Part shown: positions 37,116 to 49,256 of the stretch, piece by piece
Numbering within the stretch: the stretch's first letter is position 1
Layout: the number at the start of each line of letters is the position of its first letter
NCBI RefSeq assembly: GCF_910592395.1
Contig: NC_088323.1
Location: 7,936,001-8,000,000, forward strand
Direction of reading: 5' to 3'
DNA from: Lineus longissimus
Lineage: Eukaryota; Nemertea; Pilidiophora; Heteronemertea; Lineidae
Length of the DNA stretch: 64,000 nt
Notes under the pieces: generated by a model
What the model was told of the DNA's origin: nothing
The model's input: the letters and a program-made list of their open reading frames with translations, nothing else
The model's database searches: none
Translations under genes and position numbers: made by a program

Positions 37116-37150
37116 TATAGACCCCACATACAACAAATGTGGGGTCTATA
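37116..37150. repeat. Perfect 14-bp stem-loop
   Basis: TATAGACCCCACAT and ATGTGGGGTCTATA pair without mismatch around a 7-base loop (ACAACAA). It may be the remnant of a palindromic MITE or a structured RNA. There is no other support. Confidence 0.6.
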
Positions 37151-37426
37151 TTGAGATTACTAGGAGAAGGTACTAGGCTTCTGCATTCTTCCCAGGTTAT
37201 ATTATGGAGGTAGTCCAGCAAAACTGCTATTTCAACTGAAAAACTGTCGCCCCTGTCCCATCAAACTAAACTCGATCTAGTGCACCTGGCAAAGATTTTT
37301 TCGAAATTCGGATAATTTTTATGACTTTGAAGCGTTTTTATGTGCCGATTTTCTGATTTGCTTTCAAATCTCCGACGCGATTCTGTCAATCACACGGACA
37401 TTAGCATAAGCTCTGCCCCGTAATGG

Positions 37427-37532
37427 TGACGTCATATCCTCATGCATCATGGCGGCGGTATCTCTTTGCCGAAGTGGCGAGCTGTCGAGTATTTTGAGCA
37501 AAAAACGACGGTTGAATGTAGGAATAAAATAA
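37427..37532 (+). promoter_or_regulatory. Candidate promoter with CRE and short first ORF
   Basis: A palindromic CRE (TGACGTCA, 37427-37434) lies 15 bases before an ATGGCGGCGG start. The short frame (MAAVSLCRSGELSSILSKK, then RRLN) resembles a mitochondrial presequence. A GTAGGA donor-like site follows RRLN. No downstream exon could be linked, so this is only a candidate. Confidence 0.25.
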
Positions 37533-38483
37533 AGGAATAGCCTTAAATGCTTATCGATGATCCATCCTGCCTATCTGAATAGGTTACGGTACAGTTTAAA
37601 TGTTATTGAGCGTGTGATTTTGAGAAAGTGCGAGCGTGTTTGTCCGGAAATAGGTCATCCGGAAACGGAATAGACTTCACTCCTCCATACGTGTACTGTG
37701 TGGGCCCATGGGGGCTATCAAATTTGCTGACAAGCAAATTTCAAATTTCTAGTTAACCATGTTAACTGCCGAGTGGTGAATGTAAGAAAGCTTATTGTAT
37801 CAAATCTGATTGTAATGTTGCGAGGAGTGTGTCTGCTTTATAATTGTTCCATGTTGCTGTCCATAATTTTTTATTTTTGACAAGTCAGATGCAAGGGGTT
37901 ATTTTGTAAGAAATAAGAAACAGTAAAGTGAGTGTTTTTGTACATAGTTTGGACCTGTTGCGGTAGTATTCACAGGCATCATAAGTGAAGTGAATCCTCA
38001 GTGAAAGTTGAAAAAACAAACTTAAACGCATAGTTGCCAAGCTTATTTAGCTAGTGGTCGCAACAAAAGCATCTGACACTAGTGACACTGCAACAAGCAT
38101 GGTCATATTATATTGTCTTCCAGGATTCTGGCTGTCCTTGCGCAATTCTGTCCATCGCTTTTGTCTGTTGATGTCAGTGATAACATATTTTCAAAGAATG
38201 TATATTTGTGAATTTTTTTAGGAAGAGTAACTGCTACGGCAATGTCCAGAGTATTGTACATTGCACTGCTGAGGCTGAGCTCATGTGGACATCTTGTCAC
38301 ATTTCAGCATGAACTTATGAACTTGTATGTGAAATATTTGATGGAAAGTTTGAGGAATCATTCTTTATCATGGCTCTTGTAGCTCTCTTTCAAATCGTCT
38401 AGACATGAGTTGTTCCAAAGTCATGCTGTACAATGTGCATGTACATGTAGATGAAGAGTAGCAGGAGTGAGTGCCGGTCGTAC

Positions 38484-38537
38484 TACAGGGTGGCCCAGAA
38501 TGATTTTCAAAGGAAAATAGTTCTGAGCCGCCCTGTA
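38484..38537. mobile_element. 54-bp mariner-type palindromic MITE
   Basis: TACAGGGTGGCCCAGAATGA faces AATAGTTCTGAGCCGCCCTG followed by TA. These are the same ends as the element at 12781-12878, but the loop is almost gone, leaving a near-perfect palindrome. Confidence 0.8.
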
Positions 38538-38702
38538 GAATGCATCTTGAAATATGCGCAAACTTGTGGATATGGTAAACCACCAAGTTTTAGGAGCATT
38601 TTATTTTTCTTTCATTCCGCATATTATCTGGATTCATGAAATCGTGTTTTTTTAATGCTCATAAACATATTCCATTATGATGAAAATTGTGAAAGTTCCA
38701 TT

Positions 38703-39830
38703 TTTGGCTCACCGTAAGGGGAGTCTATACGATAGCGCTGTGTCCGTCGGCGGTGGCGGCGTCGTCGTCGTCGTCCGTCGTATCCTGTTTCAGAAACAGT
38801 GGCACGTTTCTTAACCCCTAGGGCTATGAACTTGAAACTTTGTACACAGCACCCCCTAGGTCAGGTGACCTCTGACACTGAATTTCGGTCCGATCTGATT
38901 CTCAACTTGGCCACCAGGGGGCGAAATGTCGATATCTAAAAAGTGTGATATCTCGCTTATTAGTGACTTGTTTTCGATGAAACTTTTGTTGTAGGTACTC
39001 ATAGCAAATATACATCTTATATCATACGGGTTTTTAATTTGACCTACTTTTCAAGGTCACAGAGGTCATATGGCGTAAATTGGCCGTTAGAGTGTTAACT
39101 ATGGCACATTTCTTAACCACTAAAGCTATGAACTTAAAACTTGGTACATATAACCCCCTATATCACATAGTCTCTGGTGCTGAATTTCAGTTTGATCTGA
39201 TTCTCAACTTTGCCACCAGGGGGCCAAAAGTGGAAATCTAAAAAGTGTGATATCTCGCTTATAAGTGACTTGTTTTCGATAAGATTTTGATGGTAGGTAC
39301 TCTCAGGAAGAATACATCACATATCGTACAGGTTTTCAATTTGACCTACTTTTCAAGGTCACAGAGGTCATATGGCCTAAATTGGCCGTCAGAGTGTAAA
39401 CTATGGCACGTTTCTTAACCAGTAAAGCTATGAACTTGAAACTTGGTGCATATAACCCCCTACATCAGATAACCTCTGATGCCGAATTTTGGCCCGATCT
39501 GATTCTTTATTCGGCCACCAGGGGGCCATAATGGAAAAAGTAAGAAGTGCAATATCTTGCTTATTTTTAGTGATTCGTTTTCAATAACATTTTTATGGTA
39601 GGTTCTCCTAGCAAGGATGCATCACATATCATATGAGTTTTTGATCTGACATGCTTTTCAAGGTCACAGAGGTCAAATGGCGTGAATTGGTCGTTTGATT
39701 GTAACTATGGCACGTTTCTTAACCACTAAAGCTTTGAACTTGAAATTTGATACACATGACTCCCTACGTCATGTAACCTCGGACACCGAATTTCGAGCAC
39801 AATGGCCCCTGGCCGTTTCATTTCAGAAAT
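38703..39830 (+). mobile_element. Tandem-monomer element, array 1 (three monomers)
   Basis: It starts TTGGCTCACCGTAAGGGGAG, runs through a GTCGTCGTCGTCG microsatellite, then about three and a half ~302-bp monomers, and ends near GAGCACAATGGCCCCTGGCC. The 12-mer CCACCAGGGGGC sits at 38911, 39213 and 39515. Each monomer also has AGGTCACAGAGGTCA. No coding capacity is present. The architecture (fixed ends, microsatellite, tandem core, 3' GGCC hairpin) recalls Helentron-associated 'pearl'-like elements, an inference I cannot test here. Confidence 0.75.
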
Positions 39831-40817
39831 GTTTGTAAATCACAAAAATAGAAATGCACAAATACTTTGCGGTTTACAGTATAATACAGTGCCAGCCTGG
39901 CATTTGCTGCTGCTACTGTTGCCTTGAAGGAAAACCTGGATGTTTCCTATGAAACTGCAAAGTGACTAAATTCGATTTTGAGTTGCCCCAAGCACATTTC
40001 TGTATTTATTACGATAGACTCACTTCTGCTGTGTATTTTGTATAGGGGTTATATTTTGTGCATCTTTAACTAATATGTAAATCACTGCAATTTGATTCGT
40101 TGATATCAAGTTGAATAAAAGGGCCTACTAAGTCCTTTTTCAAGTTTACTTTTGTCTTCATCACTCATGTTATTACCAATGACCCTATCGTCAAGACCCA
40201 CAATGCAGTCGCATTGACTGAATTTTGGCGATTTCAAATTTGGCGGTGGCTCAACTTTTTTGCAAGCAGTGCTGCTGATTGGCCGATCGATAGAAGAGAT
40301 GCCACCATATAAAAATGGCGGTAGTCGCTGCTTCAATGAAGGTGAGTGAACTTTTTCATGTTCAATCGGTTGATACTCTTTTCATCAACATGACCATGTA
40401 CCTGAAATTTGTGAAGGTACTGCAAAGAGTCTATATAATTCAGATATATCAATAGTTTTTTGTGATATTGCGGAAATTTTGTGCACAAATTAGCGAAAGT
40501 TGGTGCTCGTCTCATGTCATTTTAGTGCGAGAAATTTGTTTCCGTCGATCTCTAACACTGAAAAATCGCTTGCATAGCTTCGAATATTTGTGAAAATAAG
40601 TATCTGAACTTGGTTTCAAATAGTCTAGAGAGTTACCTTTGTGGTGATACATATAGTATGTGATAAATATTTGTGGAATTTGTGAAATTCGGCTTTCAAA
40701 CGTGCCGATGATGCAAGCGATCTCACGTGAATTTTGCAAGTCCTAATTTGTCGACCGGGTGTCAAGAATCACTCGCCTTAATTCAGTTCAAAGATCGAAA
40801 ATAATATCTGAACTTAG
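39831..40817. other. Unassigned sequence left of repeat X copy 2
   Basis: It has an AATAAA at about 40115 and, at 40315-40341, a short frame MAVVAASMK ending AAG|GTGAGT, a strong donor, with an inverted CCAAT box at about 40277. This could be a first coding exon, but no partner exon was found. The second copy of repeat X begins by 40818 at the latest, since copy 1 is cut there by the window edge. Confidence 0.35.
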
Positions 40818-41444
40818 TTTCAAATAGCCTACGCAATTATCATTTCGGTGATATATAATGCATGCATGTAATAATTAGTTAATCTGCCTAAAACGCGCAA
40901 TTAAAACGGCGAAAGATCTTGATAAACACTCTGGTGGCGGTCGCACTAAATAACGACCGGTAGGGCCCGAAGTCTGGCGGAGAAAAAAGGTAGCGCCCGG
41001 AGGTTGAAACGGGATTTGCACTTTTAACTGTATATTTATGTTGTTTAGATGTATTTCTAACAGTTCTGTAACTTTGATGACCAAGCTTGCACCCAAAGTT
41101 GGTAAAATTGATGCTTGTTTATGGACTGCGCGAGCGACCGTAGAATTCGCCGTCGGCCATTTTGGCTACGGTCCCTGAGTTGTTGTGGTTGGCAATTTTG
41201 CAACAAATCTCGCCATTTACGTTTGTTTTCTCCCTGTCTGGTCATTGGCCGTGAAAAAAATTATTTTGAAAGTCACATTATGACATCGTAGTATGAATTC
41301 CACTGCAGTTTCGTTAGGCACCAATGCTCATGTTTTTGGTTTGCAATCCTGTACTGTCTGTACACTGCGCTGTGCATGGTTGTACTGTTGGCTGTAAAAA
41401 AAGACAAAAACGATAGCCTAAGAGGATAACTCAACAGGCCCTCA
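40818..41444 (+). repeat. Dispersed repeat X, copy 2, segment 1
   Basis: It corresponds to 1-545 of the window at high identity, with small indels (for example an extra segment around 41170-41250). It ends exactly where the BEL/Pao LTR begins. Confidence 0.85.
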
Positions 41445-42644
41445 TGTTTTTACGATGACGAAAGGTGAGATAATTAGGTTTTTTACTCACCGAACCGGAA
41501 GTCGATCTGCTGCTATTGGACCTCGCCAAACGGCACCCGTTTCCAACCCCAGTAGTCAAGTAGTGACGATCGAACACGGAAGTCCCCTCGGCAAGACGGC
41601 CCGCTTCAACGTACACAAGTCACGACATCAGGCGTGGAGCAGCACTATATCCTCTGATTGGTAACACTCTGGATTATACGCCCAGAGGGCAAGATTTTTT
41701 TTAGATCAGTGTCGAGTTCGGTAAATTGTGGCGTTAAGCCAATATAAGCAGCACGTAGTGCTTCACACACATAATTGATATATATATATAACGGGTTGTT
41801 GCATAATTACAGAGGGTTAGCCTATCACTAGACCAAACGAAACGATGACGAAGTCAATGCTGGCCTGGTGATACTATTAGTGTCAAAGAGTAGTTCTGGA
41901 AATATATTCTGCAACAACGGAACGGGACGTAAAAAGGGCGAGACTATTCTCATCTATAATTAGCAAGTGGACGTCCTAAAGGCGAGACTCTTAACAGCAC
42001 TCATCTATATACACGCAGCGATCCAGACATCACGGGCGTGTCGGTATCCTAGACAGGACGTTCCAATCAATTCTTGGCCTATGATTCTAACCCCCTCCTC
42101 TATGTCAACAACAATCTAACACAGCCCTCTAATAACGGAGGGTAATACATCACACACATGAAACTATATCACGTTTCTAAATATAAATCTATTCTCTATG
42201 TAACTATTTTTTGGGTTTTATAATTACGTAACGTCAACGATGTGCTTGAAGTTCTGAATTAAACCAACCATAAAAACTACTTACAAAGGTGAGGCCTATT
42301 GGACAGAATAGGCCTATCGCGGTCCTTCAGGAAGACTACAGTGCCGCAAGGCACCTGTAGCGACCCATTAAAATCCTTTAGAATAAAATCCACATCACGC
42401 TCACAAAACAGGACTGCACAAAAACAGGACAACACCGAACGAACACGGCAGTGCAGGAAAAACGTCTCCTCAACTCCACGAAATATGGTCGACTGGGATT
42501 ACGCCCAAAAATTAACTCAACCAGAACAAAAAAATAATATTAATTCAAAGTCCCGGCCCGCCTACCCGACAGGCAGTGCGCGCACCGGAACTGCTTACAG
42601 CAAGTGAAATGACAAAACATGGCGCGGCGGCGTCCATAGAAACA
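41445..42644 (-). repeat. LTR (3') of the BEL/Pao element
   Basis: It begins TGTTTTTACG and ends AGAAACA, so both strands show TGTTT..AAACA termini. It lies directly after the polypurine tract that follows the coding region and abuts repeat X on the other side. The length of about 1.2 kb rests on these ends, because no second LTR is left for comparison. Confidence 0.75.
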
Positions 42645-42663
42645 CCCCCCTCTGTGACCGGAA

Positions 42664-43067
42664 CTAGTCTTTCCGGGTCACATCCAAATTATCTCTTGAA
42701 ACGACCAACGGAACTAATCTCGTGATCGGTCTGATATACTCCTTTCCTCTCGAAAGGACCTTCACTGTTCGTGTATGACTATCACTGCTGGGAAAAACCT
42801 CGACTACACGTGCCAATGGCCAACTGCTACGTATCTTGCTAGATTCCTGCATGACAACAACATCTCCAATGCTCAAGTCCGGTTGAGGAGTCACCCATTT
42901 CCCTCTTGGCCGCTGGATGGATAGGTACTCCTTGGACCATCGTGTCCAAAACTTGCCCAGCAAACTTTGAACGACTCGCCAACGATTCCTCGGGTTGAAC
43001 GGCAGTTCCTCTATTCGTTGAGGCGCTAGAGGACCGCCACACTGCCCAACCAGAAAATGGTTTGGTG
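42664..43067 (-). pseudogene. BEL/Pao pol, post-integrase DUF5641-like segment
   Basis: The frame contains WTRWSKEYLSIQRP and WPLARVVEVFPSSDSHTRTV and ends before a TAG at 42664. This matches the DUF5641 region that follows integrase in BEL/Pao polyproteins. It is cut off from the integrase frame by a one-base shift near 43070, where the integrase frame runs into a TAA. Confidence 0.85.
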
Positions 43068-43969
43068 TTACACCTCCTCATCACATGGGTCGGAACTGCA
43101 GTGTGCCAGGGGGCGAGAGTTTAAGAGCCCCTCCACCTCCACGATCGCCGTCAGTAGTTCCTCATCAGTAAGGTGGGCTTCACCAAAAATTGCGTAAAGT
43201 GACCGCTTGGCAGACTTAATAAGTGATTCGAACACACCACCATGGTGTGACCCGTATGGCGGGTTAAACCTCCACTTGATGCCCTGATTGGTTGCGGACT
43301 CTAGGATTCGTTCTTGTTCCAACCCTTGAACTAACTCTCGAAGGACTCGCTCTGCTCCAACAAAATTGCTGCCGTTGTCACTGACTACCTCTGCTGGCTT
43401 TCCCCGGCGTGCAACCATTCGTGAAAAGGCGAGAAGAAACCCATCCGTCTCCATGGAGTGCGCCATCTCCAAATGAACTCCACGCGTCTGCATACAGGTG
43501 AAAAGACATAGGTACCTCTTGGCAGTAACTCTCCGAGTGATCTTGGTGATAAATGGCCCAGCGTAGTCCACGCCGCAGTAACTGAATGCTCGCAAAGACT
43601 GCATCACACGTGACGTGGGCAGCGGTGCCATGATCTGGGAGGCATGTGATCCCTTACGTCGTCGACAGAAAAAGCATTCGTATGCTACCCTCTTCACCAT
43701 CTCCCGCCCCTGAACAATCCAGAAATGCTGGCGGATCTCAGCCAAGACAGCGTTCACCCCTCTGGAATGTCCGGCAGTTGAATTGGCTCGTCGAATGATC
43801 AAGGTTGACAAGTGATGCTGGCTTGGAAGAATGATCGGATGACGTGCCTCATACGGCAATGACGAGTGTTGAAGTCTGCCGCCAACTCTCAAGATACCAT
43901 TCTCATCCAGAAACGGAGACAAATTCTGTAGACGACTCCGTCGACTACCCTGCCCTGATCTCAGGGCCT
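43068..43969 (-). pseudogene. BEL/Pao integrase segment
   Basis: An open frame of 284 residues from its first Met (43922) holds the zinc-binding HHCC module (H at about residues 37 and 51, ECFFC at about 82-86). The DDE core follows: D in VDYAGPF (about 119), D in SDNGSNF (about 182) and E in HHGGVFESLIK (about 232). It is separated from the RT/RNase H frame by a frameshift in a CT dinucleotide run at about 43986-43994, probably replication slippage. Confidence 0.9.
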
Positions 43970-46900
43970 CTATCGCTCCGTAAAACTCTCTCTCTGTACC
44001 GCCTGAAGCAACACCGTCTCTGCGTGTAGAAACCAGTTAAAGGAAGATCTAGCTGCCTCCGAAGCCAACTTCTCCCCTCTTACTCTCTTTGCCTTGACTC
44101 TTAAGCAGTCGATGAACCTCAATACCCACATCGTGACTCGGACCAGACGGATCCAGGTGGAGAACTTTGACAAATTTATTACCATCGTGCGCTCCGGTCC
44201 AGACACGGTAACGTGAACATAGGATCTAGAAGTCTCTCCCTCCGCCTCTGCACTCTTGGTTCCCATCGGGGTTTCCGGCCAACAATCCTCATCCGCATAC
44301 AAAAAGTCGGGTCCGTCAAACCATACATTCTTGGAAGTGAACTCCCTTGCTGTCATGCCCCTGGTCGCTACGTCTGCCGGGTTCAACACTCCAGGTACGA
44401 ACCGCCATTGACTCGGTAGGGTATCGGATTGCAAGTCTGATACTCTGTTGGCTACAAATGTTTTGAACTGACGTGACTGGTTGCGAACCCAGTGCACCAC
44501 ATCCATACTGTCAGTCCAATACGTCACGTTCATCATAGAATACTTCAAAACGGTGGTTATCTTCTGGGTGAGACGATGACCGAGAACAGCTGCCATTAAT
44601 TCCAGTCTTGGGATGCTCACTGTCTTCAATGGAGCGACCCTAGCCTTTGACGCCACCAACGCAAGGTTCACCCCGCCATCTGCCTTCTGCTGACGGATGT
44701 ACGTGACGGCGGCATATGCTTTTGAAGAGGCATCACTGAAGGTATGAAGAGTAATCTCGCTGTCAGGCTGTGTGCGGAAGTAGCACCTCGGTATTGAGAT
44801 GCCTTCGATCTTCTTCAGCTCAGCAAACCAATCTCTGGCTTCAGCAATCATTCCTGAGGGAAGGGGCTCATCCCACGTCAGTCCAAGCACCCATGACTGC
44901 TGAAGAACGATCTTGACACGAATGGTGAAGGGTGACAGCCATTGCAAAGGGTCGAACAACGTAGCAACACGACTCAAGAGTGTTCTCTTAGTCATTACTG
45001 CCGTTGGCGCGATGTTTTGGGTGGAGAACTCTAACATATCTGTCGCTGCGTTCCACTTGATTCCCAGTGTCTTAACGCTCGGCATCAAAGTGGAGTCCTG
45101 CAAGTCCACAATGCCTGCTGCACAGTCCTCACGGGGTACACCCTCCAATACTCCTGACTCATTACTACACCAACGGCGGATGAAAAACCCTGCCTTAAGC
45201 AAAAGGGCGCTCAGCTCACATCTCAACTTGATAGTGGCAGCGGTGTCTGGTTGAGAGTCAATGGCGTCATCCATATAAGTATTCTCCTGACACACTCTGG
45301 CTCCCTCTGGGTACTGATCTTGATGAGTTCGTGCGTGACTCTGCAGGACATACTGGGCCAAAAAAGGAGACGCCTTGTCTCCGAAAGTCACTCGAGTTGA
45401 CTCGTAGATCTTGATGGGAGCTGTCAAGTCCAAATCTCTCCATAAATTTCGATGATACGCCCGATCCTTAGGGTTCAACATCACCTGGCTGAACATCTCC
45501 TTGATATCTCCAATCAGCCCCACTGGACCTCGTCGAAACCGTGCTAAAATGTCAAAAATGTCTCGCTGCAGCTTGGGTCCTGCCAACATCGCATCGTTGA
45601 GTGAGACCCCCTGGCACTTGGCGGCTGAGTCGAAGACGATTCGGACCTTTGTAGTCTCTTTATCCTCCCGTACGACTGGGAAATGTGGCAAATACCAACC
45701 CCCTTCGGCATTAGCAGCTTCAATCTCTTGCAGATACCCCTTCTGGATATTCTGCCTCATCCAGTCGCAGTACTTTTCGGCTAAGTGTGGTTTCTTGAGG
45801 AGAGTACGCTCTATAGACAACAGGCGGCGCCGAGCTTCCTGAAAGTTGTTTGGTAAGTCAGTGGTGTCGCCAACCCACGGAATCGAAACTTCATAGCGAT
45901 TGTCTGTGTACACCTTGGAGGCCTCAGTCCTCTTGATGATCGCCCGCTCTTCTGGAGTGAAGTTGGTCTCTGATGTAGTTGTGAACACATCCATGTTCCA
46001 CAATGATCGGAGGCTCTCGTCCAACTGACGATCCGTAATTGTTGAATAAGTATTTGCAGTCGTAACAGAATTGCTGGTCAAAGGAGTGACCACCTCAATG
46101 GACCCTGTGCATGTCCATCCCAGAGGTGTCAGCCTTGCCACCGGCTCTCCCAGTTGGCCCGGTCGCTCCTCCAATGCTAACGTCAATTCCGGGTGATCAG
46201 CACCAATTAAAATATCGACGGTCTTGCACCAATCTACTCTTGGGAACTCGATTCCCTTCAAATGAGACCATTGATCTCGTAGATGCTGCCAATTTTGCGG
46301 CGGTAGATTCTCACACAACCTGTCAAGAACTCGTGCTCCCACCTTGGCCGTTATCTCGCCGCTCAAGCTTTCGATCGTCATCACCGTCAGGCCACTACGT
46401 AGGGATTTCTTAGGGTCAGTTAAAGTAGATACACTCAAGGCCTGTTCCTGCACAGGGGTGTTTAAGGCTTCTGCTGCAGATCTGGTTATATATGTTGAAT
46501 CTGAGCCATCATCCAACAGCGCGTTCAGTCGTTGACGTTGTCCTCGACTCCCAACTACATAAACTGGGATGACTCGTAGGGCGACCTTGCTTGGATAAAC
46601 TCTTCCATCCTTGGCGACTCCAAACATGTTGTTGGCATGGTCTTTAGGCTCGACGGACACATCTGTCTTCGGCTTCCTTCTGTGCAAGTGACGATGATGG
46701 TTCTTCTGACAGCCGTCAATCCCACACTTGCGGGATCCCTTCTGGCAATCCTTGCCCATATGGTTGCTACACAGGCATCTATAGCACAGGGCCTTCTCCT
46801 TAGCAATGTCCCAACGTTGGCTAGTAGTAGTAGGTGTCCATCTGTCACACTTGACGATGTGATGTGCGGCCTTACACAAAGGGAAGGAATACTGGTTTTC

Positions 46901-47930
46901 TGCGTCAGCTGGTTTAGACGTCGTCCCGGAGTAAGCGGTCGCAGTCGAAGCATAGACCGTGCTCTTGTCTGGTCGTTTCACCAACTTGTTAGCATTAGTC
47001 TGGCTTGGTCCCTTGCGGCGTGACTCCCTCAAGTCAGTCATTTCAATCATCAAACATACATGATGGTTGAACCATTTGGCGAATACTGCCAACCCATCTA
47101 TCCTCGTCGAAGTGTCCGACTCTGTGTATTTTACCAACAGGGAAACGGGCACCTTCCGCCTCACGAGAGCATACAACGTGTTCTGTCCAACTAACTCCTG
47201 GGCATGGTCTGTATCTGCTAACTTCGACACTACATCGCATAAATGGTTCGCCAGATCCTCCAATCCCTTCAAATCCTGTTCACTGACCTCGTTGAGTGCC
47301 ATCAACTGGTCGATGTATTTCTTCAAGATCCTTGACTCTCCGCCATAGCGCTGATCCAACTTAAAGAGGGCGATAGAGTACTGGGCTTCGGTAAAACCGA
47401 GATTCTCGACCAGCTTGCCGGCGCGTCCTATCAGGGCGTTCTTAAGCATGATCATTTTAAATCTGATCGGGACTTCAGCCTGCTCCACGAAAACTTCAAA
47501 CTGTGCCCGCCAATCCTCGTAAAGATCTCGATTACCATCAAACTTCGGTAGGTGAGGCTTAGCGATACCTTGGAAGAACTTTCCAACCTCTCTGGATCCA
47601 GTAGAGTTCTGGCCACCAACCACCCGGGCCGGAGTAGAGCTGTGCGCAGGTTTAGTCAGATGGGAAGAAGTAATCGAATGCACCAATCTCCCTAACGGAT
47701 CCTCACGACTCTCATCCGGTACTTCTTGCTCAGGCTGTGGCGGCGTCTTCATCTCAGCTGGTGACCTGCTCGTTATAACTGTCATGGGTAACCTCACGTG
47801 TCGCGCCGGGTCCTCGGACCACAACTTAGCCTCTAGCCTAGCTCGAGCCGCCTCATCCTCGGCCTCGGCGATTGCCATCTTGTGTTGAGCCTCCTTAACA
47901 GCCAGTTCCGCCGCATATCTTCTCTTTTCT
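43970..47930 (-). pseudogene. BEL/Pao gag-protease-RT-RNase H
   Basis: The frame is open from the cut edge at 47930, and the first Met at 47878 is internal. Numbered from that Met over 1302 residues: DUF1759-type gag at about 100-290; zinc knuckle CYRCLCSNHMGKDC at about 365-378; aspartic protease LLDDGSDSTY at about 454-463; RT at about 740-900 with LIGDIKEMFSQ and YMDD (868-871); RNase H with FSDASSKAYA (about 1047), RLELMAA (about 1091) and YWTDS (about 1120). The frame ends early at 43970 because of the CT-run frameshift. The catalytic motifs themselves are intact. Confidence 0.95.
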
Positions 47931-48144
47931 TGAGACTAATTTAAAGAGGTTACACTTTTATTTTGAATTGGAAAACAGCCCACAGGACTGACTTTTCACT
48001 GAGTAATAAGTGTGCCCTTCGAAGGTTAAGTCTCCTTCTGGATTTGCTTCCATAGATGCCTTGTTCAGGATATCATCTGACCGATGCCTGGTCAAGCACA
48101 GACTGTATCCGGTGGTGTACATTTCCCCGTCTTTGTCGCCCTTT
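47931..48144 (+). repeat. Dispersed repeat X, copy 2, segment 2
   Basis: It matches 706-913 of the window and lies between the deleted end of the BEL/Pao element and the second tandem-monomer element. Confidence 0.85.
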
Positions 48145-49256
48145 TTAGCTCACTTCTTAGCAGAGGTGAGCTTATCCCATACCGTGGCGTCCGTCGTCCG
48201 TCGTCGTCGTCGTCGTCCGTCGTCCGTTAGCAGGGCACGTTTCGTAACTGTTAGAGCTATTGAGATGAAACATTGGTACACATGTACCCTTATGTAATGA
48301 CACCTTGGAGACCATGTTTCGGTCCGATTCGTTTCATGGTTTGGCCACCAGGGGGCCAAACGTTAAAAGTGAAAATATGCAATATCTCCCTTAATAGTAG
48401 TCGGGAAATTTTGAAAAAAATATGGTAGGTACTTCTAGCAAAGGTGCATCACGTATCCTCCGGGTTTTTGATTTGACCTCCTTTTCAAAGTCACAGAGGT
48501 CAAATGGTGTAAATTGGCCGTTAGGATGTAACGATGGCACGTTTCTAAACTGCAATGACTATTGATACCAAATTTTGGTACACATTTACCCCTTAGTCAG
48601 GTGATCTCAGGGACTGAAGTTTGGTCCAATATGATTCACCACTTGACCACCAGGGGGCAAAATCCAAAAACCTTAAAAATGTGATTATTCCTTAACTTCT
48701 TGCCTGATTGCCACCAATTTGATATCATGGGTACATCTAACCACCATACAGTATATGTCACACAGGTTTTTAATTTGACCTTCTTGTCAAGGTCACAGAG
48801 GTCAAATGGCATAAATTCGCCGTCAGGCCATAACTATGGCACGTTTCTTAACTGCAATGACTATTGATCACAAATTAAGTACACATGTACCCCTTGGTCA
48901 GGTGATCTCAGGTACCGAAGTTTGGTGCGATCTGATTTGCCGTTTGGCCTCCAGGGAGGGGGCCAAATCCTAAATTCTTCAAAATGCCATTATTCCTAGT
49001 AATGACTTGCCCGATTGGCACCAATTTTATATCATAGGTACATCTAATTCTAACAACCATTCAATGTGTCACCCGGGTCTTCTTTGATTTGACCTACTTT
49101 TCAAGGTCACAGAGGTCAAATGTACTGTAAATTGGCCATTTTGGGGAAATTGTAATTGCTTGGACCTACATCAAACCTAACACTACATGACACAATACCA
49201 TGCTCTTTATCCATCTTTCCTCCACATGAGGTGAGCACAATGGCCCTGGCCATTTC
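48145..49256 (+). mobile_element. Tandem-monomer element, array 2, inserted in repeat X
   Basis: It starts TTAGCTCACTTCTTAGCAGA with a GGTGAG partner, then a GTCGTCGTCGTCGTCC microsatellite, about three monomers, and ends GGTGAGCACAATGGCCCTGG. CTCF-like 12-mers lie at 48345 and 48647. The third copy is broken (CCTCCAGGGAGGGGGCC). It interrupts repeat X inside a T run, so this insertion is younger than X. Confidence 0.8.

Larger units (their letters stand above)
35172..38483. other. No established gene
   Basis: It contains a perfect stem-loop at 37116-37150 and a promoter-like patch at 37427-37532. Small open frames (for example 35290-35532) have plausible acceptor-like contexts but no recognised domains. 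The rest is unexplained. Confidence 0.45.
41445..47930 (-). mobile_element. BEL/Pao LTR retrotransposon, 5'-deleted
   Basis: The element reads right to left. From right to left come gag, protease, RT, RNase H, integrase and a DUF5641-like region, then a polypurine tract (about 42645-42655 read on -) and one LTR. The gag frame is still open where the element is cut at 47930, so the 5' LTR, primer-binding site and gag start are gone. About 165 bp of host repeat X (positions 546-705 of copy 1) are missing at the same point, so one deletion explains both. Two frameshifts disrupt the coding region, so the copy is dead. Confidence 0.9.

Noticed and set aside
43844-47348. Several + strand open frames opposite the BEL/Pao coding region
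   Set aside because: They are shadows of the - strand retrotransposon frame, which carries all the recognised motifs.
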